This document shows, in pieces, positions 56,627 to 64,000 of a DNA stretch of 64,000 nucleotides. Source of the stretch: Thiomicrorhabdus indica. Lineage in GTDB: Bacteria; Pseudomonadota; Gammaproteobacteria; Thiomicrospirales; Thiomicrospiraceae. A program made the translations under genes and the position numbers. Under the pieces are notes generated by a model. That model made no database searches and was not told where the DNA came from. It worked only from the letters and a program-made list of their open reading frames with translations. Position 1 is the stretch's first letter. Each line of letters opens with the position of its first letter. The stretch spans positions 2,309,001 to 2,373,000 of the forward strand of contig NZ_CP033040.1 in assembly GCF_004293625.1 (NCBI RefSeq), read 5' to 3'.

Positions 56627-59600
56627 TTAGTTATCTTGATGTGGTTGATTAAGGTTTGCTTCCATAATCGCTTGCTCTTCCGCAGAAGGCATACCTGAAG
56701 AGTCAGGTGCCGAATTAGAATCAGTATCTGGCGTTGAACCAGAACTTGCAGCTGGTGCAGACTCTGAGTCATCATCAGATGCAGGCAACTCAACCGTTTG
56801 CTCATCATCGGATAGAACATCATCCTCTGTAATCGGCTCAGCAGTTGAGCTGTCTGAATCATCTGAGGATTCTTCACCATCGGTCGATGAATCTGCCAGA
56901 TTATCAAAGTGCAACTCAGGCTCTGCTTCACCTTCATGAATAAAGCCTGCTAGATCAACTTCTAGCGCACCTTCACCTTCGGTATTCGAAGAATCATCAG
57001 AGCCATCTGATTCATTAGCATCAGAGTCAGAATCACCTTCCTCTGATTCGTCAATGACTTCATCAGAAGATTCTGTCGAATCATTGCTTTCAGAACGGTC
57101 ATCATCAGCATCCTTTTCAGATGCTTCAGAATCGTCTTCAACATCCGACGTCATCGCTTCATCTGTTTCAGGTGTTTCTTCAGACTCTTCAGTCGTATCT
57201 ACATCACCATCCGTGTCATCCGTTCCAACTTCAGAATCATCTGGTTCATCAGCAGCGACGTCACCGGTCTGCTCAGAATCCTCAGCATTATCCTCCGCTG
57301 TTGCAGACCCTTCAGCGGTTGAAGCAGCCGTTGTGGTTTGCTGCTGAGTTGAATCCTCTGAATTTTCATCAACTGAATCTTCAGCCTCTGCATCAGTTTC
57401 CTCTGCAGCTTCTTCAGTCTCGTCACCTTCAACAACTTCTTCTGAAGCTAATTCCTCGGTTTCCTCAACTGTATCTCCTGCAATTAGAGCTTCAAGCTCT
57501 TCAAGCGACATACCAAAGTCGATTTCATCGAAAGTAATCAATGCATCAGAACCAATGTCGTCCGAATTAAATTCAGCGACTAAGGTATCGCCAGCAAATA
57601 GCTGAATCACGTCACCTTCATCATAAGTAAAGGCACCATTTTCCATGACCCCAGACATGCCTGAAGAAGTTTGGTAACTCAAGCCATCAATCGCTTCAAT
57701 CGCTAAAGTTGCCGTAACGATTGAATCATCCACATGCGCGTCAAACTCTGTTTGGCCACCGTAGGTTTCCAACATGGTTTTAACATGCGCCATCGCCTCT
57801 TCTTCAGTGACATAAGTTTCACCAGCCGCTTGGATCGCTGCTTTCAAGTCTGCTTCCGAAATTGAACGAAGATCAATATTCGAACCTGCAAACTTCGCGT
57901 GAACTTCTGGCGTAATCGTAATTGAGTACTCAGGATCCGCAACCTGATCAAGTGACTGTAGGAATACCGCCATGTTTTCAACATATTCGTTATTCAAGTC
58001 AGAACGATCTACATTGGCAAGGTCTTGCAAGAACACCTGACCTTCAGCTAAATCATTCGCAGCCGCAGTACCAATGACCACATCTCCGACCATAAAGGTC
58101 ACCGAGTCTCCTTCAACATAGCTGAAGCTACCATTTGCATCAGTCAAGCCTGACACTCCAGAAGTCGTCACATAAGCTAGACCTTCTACAATACCGTCAA
58201 CGAGTTGAGCGGTCACAGTATTTTCATGACCTGTAGTTGTTTCAGTTGCCGTTACAGAAATGGTAATGGCATCCAATGCAGCTTGAGTAAGTTGTGAAGT
58301 TGATGCCAATTTCACATCTGAAGCCGCTACTCCACCGGTTAATTCAACTGTGAAGGTTCCATCACCGTTATCAGTGACTCCAGTTCCTGTCACTGTCACA
58401 CCGTTTGGCAAGTCACTAACCGTTACATCACTTAAGGTTTCTGAATCTGTATCTGTCAAAGAAGCACTCAAATCTAGCTCGTAACTATAGGTATTCACCG
58501 TCTGTGTCACTTCAGCACTAAAGTCAGAGACTTTGAAGTATCCACTAGTGCTTACAACTTTTACTGCATCAAAGTTTGAGCCAGCTGGAGCAGTGTAGTC
58601 ATAAGATCCATTCCGATTTAATGTGATAGTGTCAACAACAGTTGCTCCATCCAGTATCTGAATATATCCAGAACCATTTGAATCCCACCAACCGTTATCT
58701 TCAAAATTAGAAATCTTCAGTGTAAAACTCAATGCATCATCACCCAAAGAGTAAGTTTTAGTTGATGACCAACCACCTATGTCGGAAGTTGAACTATCAC
58801 TGACTGTTTCAACAGTTTGCGTTGAACTCACCGACTCTGAGGCAACTAAAGACTCACCATCCAAATTAGGTGCTGACGCAGTGGTATCCAATGCCGTGAC
58901 ATCAATATTCACATTAAAGGAGGCTGTATCGCCATCTGCATCGGAAACATTCACCGAGAAGACTTTCGCCGTTGTTCCTTCTGCAAACTCACCCGATTGT
59001 GCACTGTAAGAATATTCACCTGTGACAAAATCAAACATCAATGTGCCTTGACCATCAAGTTCAACCCCTTCAACAGGGAAATTGCCGCTGGTATAGGTAG
59101 TACCGTAGACTTCAATACTATCAATGGTAACTTCGTTGGTACCTGAATAGTTATCCGAAACATCACCACTCACAGACACTGTCGCGGTATTCGTCAATGT
59201 TTGAGCCAATTGAGTTTCATCTGACACCATAATTGGATCAACACCATCCTCAACTTGGATGTGCTCAAGATACTCATCCGACACATTTGAACCAATACCG
59301 ACAACGTGAAGCGTATCTACATTGGATTCGATGAAATCTTTCCAATCCAAAATAGTTGAGTCTTGGTCACTATCTACATCACTAGAGTTTGAATTTGGAT
59401 TTCCATCTGATAAGAAATAACCAATAGTTTGATCAGCGCCTTTTCCTGTAAAGTCAATCGTTTCTGTTTCATTCACCGCATCTTTATAATCAGTACCACC
59501 AGTGTTAATGTTTACAGGTGTTCCTGATGCGGTTAAACCACTTCCATTTAACTCAAGAGAGTTAATGTAAGCAATGGCATCATTTGCAGTCATCCATCCA

Positions 59601-62600
59601 ATGTTATCGGCATTATCACCAAACAATGTCACATTAACTTCTGTAACACCCATAGATTGATACGATTGAATCGTTGAAACCAATGATTCCTGAGCAATCT
59701 CAAAACGTGTTTTATCAGTTCCAGATACACCAGAATCCATCGATCCAGAAACATCAAGGGTAATAATCAAGTTGGTATCAACACCACCAACCGTTAAGCT
59801 CACGCCTTCATCTTGAGCGGTAACTTCGCCATTTTCTGTAGTCAAGCATAGATTCCCACTAACAGCATCACCATCGGCATCCATAACGGTATAGGTAATG
59901 TTTTCAGTCACATCTGCACTCACGGCATCTTCTGGCATAAATGAATATGAACCATCCTGATTAATCGTAATCTCACCCGCATTTGTATCAAATGTCGCAG
60001 AAGTTGTTGAACTATCAAACGTTACAGTCTGACCGTTATAAGTCACTGAGTACAATTCTGGGTTTTCAATTCCATCAGCACCAAACGAATCGTTCGTTAA
60101 AACATTTCCATCAATCGTGTTAGGTGTTGTCGTAACGGTTGAATCTAGAGAATCAGACAAATCATCAATATCATCAAGAATAATGACATTGTCATCACTG
60201 CCATCATTCGTTGATTGCGTCTCACCTGTTGACCAAGCAATAGGTTCAAGCTCACTAATATCACTGCTGCTCAATCCGTTATAGCCAATTGCATAAGACT
60301 CATCAAAACCATTGTTTGTTAAGAAATTAATCCAGTCCGTTTCTTCAGATGAAACAATACCATCCGAACCAGTTCCATTATCATCTGTAGGCTCTCCATC
60401 AGATACAAACATCGCTATAAGCTTTCCACCACCTGCTGGAGGTGTCGAAAAATTATCTGTAACCGTTTGCAGCGCGGCATCATAATCTGTCCACCCACTG
60501 CTAGTTAGATTGTCAACCTGAGTCAAAGCAGCATCAAGATCGGTATACCAACCACCGTTAGAACCTGAACTATGGAAAGCCCCATTTGAAGCAAAACTGG
60601 TCAAGAAAACAGAATGCACAGCACCACTATTAAATAAACCCGTTAAACCTGTATGAATAGTATCTAAATCAGAAGAGCTTACACTTCCTGATGTATCAAT
60701 CATTAGAACCAAATCTGCGCCAAGCGTAGAGGATTGCCCGCCTCCTGTTTCAAGACCAACAACACACTCATCTTGAACGACTGGCATATCATCATCAATT
60801 GACAACGTGAATGAGCTATTTCCAGAAATACCTGAAGAGTCTGCAACCTGAACATCAATGGTTAAGTCGATGTTGTTTTCATTCATCGCTGATGGATGTT
60901 GGACCGCCTGTAACAATTCAACTTCATAGCTCACTTGACCGTTAACTGTATCTACTGCTCCTAAGTCAATCGTGAACACATGACTTGATGCATCAGATGC
61001 ATCTGAACCAGTATAGGCTACCAACTTGCTCGAAGACGCATCCCAAGTGGTTGAAACAGACTCTCCGCTTGAGGTCGTTAAACCATTTAAGTTAGCAATT
61101 GATAAACTAATTGGGTCAGTTGAAGCCAGTGTATTACCGGCCGGTAATACATAAGAAATTGTGCCCATTGTAACCTGAGCATCATCACCAACCGCTGAAT
61201 CAGCGTTACCAGTCGCTAAATCATCTTCATCCACCATCGCATCATTCGAAACATTAACACCGATGTCATTGTCTGTAATCGCTGTCTCAACCGAGTTGTT
61301 CGCCGTGTCGATGCGCACATCTTCAAGACCACCATTGCCGCTAATCGAGTCAATCGTGATTGTGAACGATTCACTGGTTTCAAAAATGTTGTCGTCAATC
61401 GTGTCAATCTTGAAGCTCTCACTCGGAGTCGCTCCTGCTGGGATAATCGTGCTGCCAACACCTGTGAAGTCCGTGCCATCAACCGCCACACCACTGTAGG
61501 TGAAGTTCACCGTGATCGGTGCCGTGGTCGTTTGCGTCACACTCACTGTGTATTCCGCTGTCGTTTCACCTTCTACAACGGTCGCAGGTCCTTCAATGCT
61601 CACATACGCGGTTTGATCATCTGGCGTTGTCGGGACTGGCTCATCCGTAATCGCTGTGTCGACCGAGTTGTTCGCCGTGTCGATACGTACATCTTCAAGA
61701 CCACCATTGCCGGTAATCGAATCAATCGTGATTGTGAACGATTCACTGGTTTCAAAAATGTTGTCGTCAATCGTGTCAATCGTGAAGCTGTCACTCGGAG
61801 TCGCTCCCGCTGGGATAATCGTGCTGCCAACACCTGTGAAGTCCGTGCCATCAACCGCCACACCACTGTAGGTGAAGTTCACCGTGATCGGTGCCGTGGT
61901 CGTTTGCGTCACACTCACTGTGTATTCCGCTGTCGTTTCACCTTCTACAACGGTCGCAGGTCCTTCAATGCTCACATACGCGGTTTGATCATCTGGCGTT
62001 GTCGGGACTGGCTCATCTGTAATCGCTGTCTCAACCGAGTTGTTCGCCGTGTCGATACGTACATCTTCAAGACCACCATTGCCGGTAATCGAATCAATCG
62101 TGATTGTGAACGATTCACTGGTTTCAAAAATGTTGTCGTCAATCGTGTCAATCGTGAAGCTGTCACTCGGAGTCGCTCCCGCTGGGATAATCGTGCTGCC
62201 AACACCTGTGAAGTCCGTGCCATCAACCGCCACACCACTGTAGGTGAAGTTCACCGTGATCGGTGCCGTGGTCGTTTGCGTCACACTCACTGTGTATTCC
62301 GCTGTCGTTTCACCTTCTACAACGGTCGCAGGTCCTTCAATGCTCACATACGCGGTTTGATCATCTGGCGTTGTCGGGACTGGCTCATCTGTAATCGCTG
62401 TCTCAACCGAGTTGTTCGCCGTGTCGATACGTACATCTTCAAGACCACCATTGCCGGTAATCGAATCAATCGTGATTGTGAACGATTCACTGGTTTCAAA
62501 AATGTTGTCGTCAATCGTGTCAATCGTGAAGCTGTCACTCGGAGTCGCTCCCGCTGGGATAATCGTGCTGCCAACACCTGTGAAGTCCGTGCCATCAACC

Positions 62601-64000
62601 GCCACACCACTGTAGGTGAAGTTCACCGTGATCGGTGCCGTGGTCGTTTGCGTCACACTCACTGTGTATTCCGCTGTCGTTTCACCTTCTACAACGGTCG
62701 CAGGTCCTTCAATGCTCACATACGCGGTTTGATCATCTGGCGTTGTCGGGACTGGCTCATCTGTAATCGCTGTCTCAACCGAGTTGTTCGCCGTGTCGAT
62801 ACGTACATCTTCAAGACCACCATTGCCGGTAATCGAATCAATCGTGATTGTGAACGATTCACTGGTTTCAAAAATGTTGTCGTCAATCGTGTCAATCGTG
62901 AAGCTGTCACTCGGAGTCGCTCCCGCTGGGATAATCGTGCTGCCAACACCTGTGAAGTCCGTGCCATCAACCGCCACACCACTGTAGGTGAAGTTCACCG
63001 TGATCGGTGCCGTGGTCGTTTGCGTCACACTCACTGTGTATTCCGCTGTCGTTTCACCTTCTACAACGGTCGCAGGTCCTTCAATGCTCACATACGCGGT
63101 TTGATCATCTGGCGTTGTCGGGACTGGCTCATCTGTAATCGCTGTCTCAACCGAGTTGTTCGCCGTGTCGATACGTACATCTTCAAGACCACCATTGCCG
63201 GTAATCGAATCAATCGTGATTGTGAACGATTCACTGGTTTCAAAAATGTTGTCGTCAATCGTGTCAATCTTGAAGCTCTCACTCGGAGTCGCTCCTGCTG
63301 GAATGTCAACACTGCCCACTCCGGTGAAGTCCGTGCCATCAACCGCCACACCACTGTAGGTGAAGTTCACCGTGATCGGTGCCGTGGTCGTTTGTGTCAC
63401 ACTGACTGTGTATTCCGCTGTCGTTTCACCTTCTACAACGGTCGCAGGTCCTTCAATGCTCACATACGCGGTTTGATCATCTGGCGTTGTCGGGACTGGC
63501 TCATCCGTAATCGCTGTGTCGACCGAGTTGTTCGCCGTGTCGATACGTACATCTTCAAGACCACCATTGCCGGTAATCGAATCAATCGTGATTGTGAACG
63601 ATTCACTGGTTTCAAAAATGTTGTCGTCAATCGTGTCAATCGTGAAGCTGTCACTCGGAGTCGCTCCCGCTGGGATAATCGTGCTGCCAACACCTGTGAA
63701 GTCCGTGCCATCAACCGCCACACCACTGTAGGTGAAGTTCACCGTGATCGGTGCCGTGGTCGTTTGCGTCACACTCACTGTGTATTCCGCTGTCGTTTCA
63801 CCTTCTACAACGGTCGCAGGTCCTTCAATGCTCACATACGCGGTTTGATCATCTGGCGTTGTCGGGACTGGCTCATCTGTAATCGCTGTCTCAACCGAGT
63901 TGTTCGCCGTGTCGATACGTACATCTTCAAGACCACCATTGCCGGTAATCGAATCAATCGTGATTGTGAACGATTCACTGGTTTCAAAAATGTTGTCGTC
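56627..64000 (-). CDS. Giant repeat-rich surface protein (N-terminus outside window)
   Basis: At least 2450 residues are visible; the frame is open to the window edge, so the start is unknown. From N to C: seven full and one partial copy of a 124-residue Calx-beta-like repeat (61229-64000), a DNDIGVNVSNDAMVDEDD linker, a first von Willebrand A domain (ADLVLMIDTSGSVSSSD, near 60700), a second (NLIITLDVSGSMDSG, near 59750), further beta-rich domains, and an acidic tail of about 280 residues rich in Asp, Glu, Ser and Thr (56660-57480). No RTX nonapeptides are seen, and the C-terminus (EANLNQPHQDN) is not a classical RTX signal. Probably a secreted adhesin; the secretion route cannot be told without the N-terminus. 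Confidence 0.85.
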   Translation of the reverse strand, partial: DDNIFETSESFTITIDSITGNGGLEDVRIDTANNSVETAITDEPVPTTPDDQTAYVSIEGPATVVEGETTAEYTVSVTQTTTAPITVNFTYSGVAVDGTDFTGVGSTIIPAGATPSDSFTIDTIDDNIFETSESFTITIDSITGNGGLEDVRIDTANNSVDTAITDEPVPTTPDDQTAYVSIEGPATVVEGETTAEYTVSVTQTTTAPITVNFTYSGVAVDGTDFTGVGSVDIPAGATPSESFKIDTIDDNIFETSESFTITIDSITGNGGLEDVRIDTANNSVETAITDEPVPTTPDDQTAYVSIEGPATVVEGETTAEYTVSVTQTTTAPITVNFTYSGVAVDGTDFTGVGSTIIPAGATPSDSFTIDTIDDNIFETSESFTITIDSITGNGGLEDVRIDTANNSVETAITDEPVPTTPDDQTAYVSIEGPATVVEGETTAEYTVSVTQTTTAPITVNFTYSGVAVDGTDFTGVGSTIIPAGATPSDSFTIDTIDDNIFETSESFTITIDSITGNGGLEDVRIDTANNSVETAITDEPVPTTPDDQTAYVSIEGPATVVEGETTAEYTVSVTQTTTAPITVNFTYSGVAVDGTDFTGVGSTIIPAGATPSDSFTIDTIDDNIFETSESFTITIDSITGNGGLEDVRIDTANNSVETAITDEPVPTTPDDQTAYVSIEGPATVVEGETTAEYTVSVTQTTTAPITVNFTYSGVAVDGTDFTGVGSTIIPAGATPSDSFTIDTIDDNIFETSESFTITIDSITGNGGLEDVRIDTANNSVDTAITDEPVPTTPDDQTAYVSIEGPATVVEGETTAEYTVSVTQTTTAPITVNFTYSGVAVDGTDFTGVGSTIIPAGATPSESFKIDTIDDNIFETSESFTITIDSISGNGGLEDVRIDTANNSVETAITDNDIGVNVSNDAMVDEDDLATGNADSAVGDDAQVTMGTISYVLPAGNTLASTDPISLSIANLNGLTTSSGESVSTTWDASSSKLVAYTGSDASDASSHVFTIDLGAVDTVNGQVSYEVELLQAVQHPSAMNENNIDLTIDVQVADSSGISGNSSFTLSIDDDMPVVQDECVVGLETGGGQSSTLGADLVLMIDTSGSVSSSDLDTIHTGLTGLFNSGAVHSVFLTSFASNGAFHSSGSNGGWYTDLDAALTQVDNLTSSGWTDYDAALQTVTDNFSTPPAGGGKLIAMFVSDGEPTDDNGTGSDGIVSSEETDWINFLTNNGFDESYAIGYNGLSSSDISELEPIAWSTGETQSTNDGSDDNVIILDDIDDLSDSLDSTVTTTPNTIDGNVLTNDSFGADGIENPELYSVTYNGQTVTFDSSTTSATFDTNAGEITINQDGSYSFMPEDAVSADVTENITYTVMDADGDAVSGNLCLTTENGEVTAQDEGVSLTVGGVDTNLIITLDVSGSMDSGVSGTDKTRFEIAQESLVSTIQSYQSMGVTEVNVTLFGDNADNIGWMTANDAIAYINSLELNGSGLTASGTPVNINTGGTDYKDAVNETETIDFTGKGADQTIGYFLSDGNPNSNSSDVDSDQDSTILDWKDFIESNVDTLHVVGIGSNVSDEYLEHIQVEDGVDPIMVSDETQLAQTLTNTATVSVSGDVSDNYSGTNEVTIDSIEVYGTTYTSGNFPVEGVELDGQGTLMFDFVTGEYSYSAQSGEFAEGTTAKVFSVNVSDADGDTASFNVNIDVTALDTTASAPNLDGESLVASESVSSTQTVETVSDSSTSDIGGWSSTKTYSLGDDALSFTLKISNFEDNGWWDSNGSGYIQILDGATVVDTITLNRNGSYDYTAPAGSNFDAVKVVSTSGYFKVSDFSAEVTQTVNTYSYELDLSASLTDTDSETLSDVTVSDLPNGVTVTGTGVTDNGDGTFTVELTGGVAASDVKLASTSQLTQAALDAITISVTATETTTGHENTVTAQLVDGIVEGLAYVTTSGVSGLTDANGSFSYVEGDSVTFMVGDVVIGTAAANDLAEGQVFLQDLANVDRSDLNNEYVENMAVFLQSLDQVADPEYSITITPEVHAKFAGSNIDLRSISEADLKAAIQAAGETYVTEEEAMAHVKTMLETYGGQTEFDAHVDDSIVTATLAIEAIDGLSYQTSSGMSGVMENGAFTYDEGDVIQLFAGDTLVAEFNSDDIGSDALITFDEIDFGMSLEELEALIAGDTVEETEELASEEVVEGDETEEAAEETDAEAEDSVDENSEDSTQQQTTTAASTAEGSATAEDNAEDSEQTGDVAADEPDDSEVGTDDTDGDVDTTEESEETPETDEAMTSDVEDDSEASEKDADDDRSESNDSTESSDEVIDESEEGDSDSDANESDGSDDSSNTEGEGALEVDLAGFIHEGEAEPELHFDNLADSSTDGEESSDDSDSSTAEPITEDDVLSDDEQTVELPASDDDSESAPAASSGSTPDTDSNSAPDSSGMPSAEEQAIMEANLNQPHQDN
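61229..64000. repeat. 372-bp tandem repeats in the giant surface gene
   Basis: Seven full units (boundaries near 61229, 61601, 61973, 62345, 62717, 63089, 63461) and a partial eighth to the window edge. Units are nearly identical in nucleotides; the differences cluster in two units (61229 and 63089) that share TCTTGAAGCTCTC in place of TCGTGAAGCTGTC, which suggests exchange between units. Each encodes 124 residues beginning AYVSIEGPATVVEGETTAEY. Confidence 0.95.

Larger units (their letters stand above)
2079..61145. repeat. Dispersed 10-bp palindrome ACCGGCCGGT, 32 perfect copies
   Basis: Perfect copies start at 2079, 7892, 10593, 14199, 17150, 18457, 19260, 20767, 23377, 23715, 24453, 26811, 28892, 29270, 31393, 33883, 36275, 37255, 41595, 41915, 42424, 45506, 46726, 47275, 47911, 47980, 52483, 54630, 55057, 55651, 56523 and 61136. 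Copies keeping only the CCGGCCGG core start at 17355, 27505, 39830, 42115 and 44544. Flanks favour T on the left and A on the right, giving TTTACCGGCCGGTAAA in the best cases (31393, 54630, 56523). Ten perfect copies are intergenic and 22 are in genes. None lies in the tRNA-Met island. The function is unknown; see the findings. Confidence 0.95.

Noticed and set aside
57054-57537. Serine- or glutamine-rich plus-strand proteins opposite the giant gene
   Set aside because: They are shadows of the acidic low-complexity tail on the other strand; the same is true for the repeated short frames at 61216-63731.
2079-61145. Ordinary REP or mobile repeat as the explanation for ACCGGCCGGT
   Set aside because: Copies share only the 10-16 bp palindrome with no further flanking similarity and lie within conserved coding regions, which does not fit insertion of an element.
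61229-64000. CRISPR-like array
   Set aside because: The 372-bp units are contiguous, code for protein in one frame, and have no short repeat/spacer pattern. No CRISPR array is seen anywhere in the window.

Overview
The window reads as the chromosome of a mesophilic, moderately AT-rich gammaproteobacterium. The evidence is the gene order: tRNA-Gln-prs-rplY-pth-ychF-tRNA-Met, hemA-prfA-prmC-moeB, glyQ-glyS followed by gmhB-plsC, and a gspC-gspD-gspE run. The Thiomicrospira/Thiomicrorhabdus/Hydrogenovibrio group is my best guess from overall character; it cannot be proved from the sequence alone. Almost all of it is ordinary, densely packed housekeeping DNA with short operons on both strands.

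Layout. 1-3970: type II secretion genes (gspE cut by the window edge, gspD, gspC), minus strand. 4116-7724: a 3.6-kb island flanked by a 20-bp direct repeat of the 3' end of the elongator tRNA-Met gene. It carries a HEPN gene, a HEPN/Toprim gene and a 5'-truncated DUF927-type helicase, and no visible integrase. 7981-8103: a large imperfect palindrome abutting ychF. 8103-11761: ychF, pth, rplY, prs and tRNA-Gln. 11966-18441: a TPR lipoprotein, a small MITE-like element, then hemA, prfA, prmC and moeB. 18475-23000: motA/motB, parC and a metal-binding HMA protein. 23092-28266: selO, a 0.4-kb inverted-repeat element, a GGDEF/EAL gene broken by two frameshifts, and two PilZ genes. 28301-32386: an unknown periplasmic protein, parE, ung and a hairpin-rich spacer. 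32387-34809: a three-gene MotA-like/OmpA/OmpA cluster. 34944-42497: plsC, gmhB, glyS, glyQ, a TusA-like gene, an M23 peptidase and anmK. 42648-48177: gltA, erpA, argC, msrPQ and a GST. 48268-64000: two giant surface proteins (a LapA-type RTX adhesin with a retention module, and one with at least seven near-identical 372-bp tandem repeats), separated by a hipA-hipB pair.

Two signals stand out. First, the perfect 10-bp palindrome ACCGGCCGGT occurs 32 times in 64 kb (about 0.02 expected by base composition), inside genes and between them, with an extended consensus TTTACCGGCCGGTAAA. In genes it is read as Pro-Ala-Gly in 18 of 22 cases. It resembles the cyanobacterial HIP1 phenomenon or a DNA-uptake/methylation signal rather than a conventional repeat. 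Second, the tRNA-Met island carries a compact two-gene HEPN plus HEPN/Toprim module that looks like a predicted RNA-targeting conflict/defence system on a crippled or satellite-like element.

Several genes touch surface attachment and cyclic-di-GMP: the broken GGDEF/EAL gene, two PilZ proteins, and the LapA-type adhesin whose family is released under c-di-GMP control. The LapD/LapG-type proteins and the type I exporter are not in the window. The second MotA/OmpA cluster has two B-type proteins, only one of which keeps the ion-binding aspartate.
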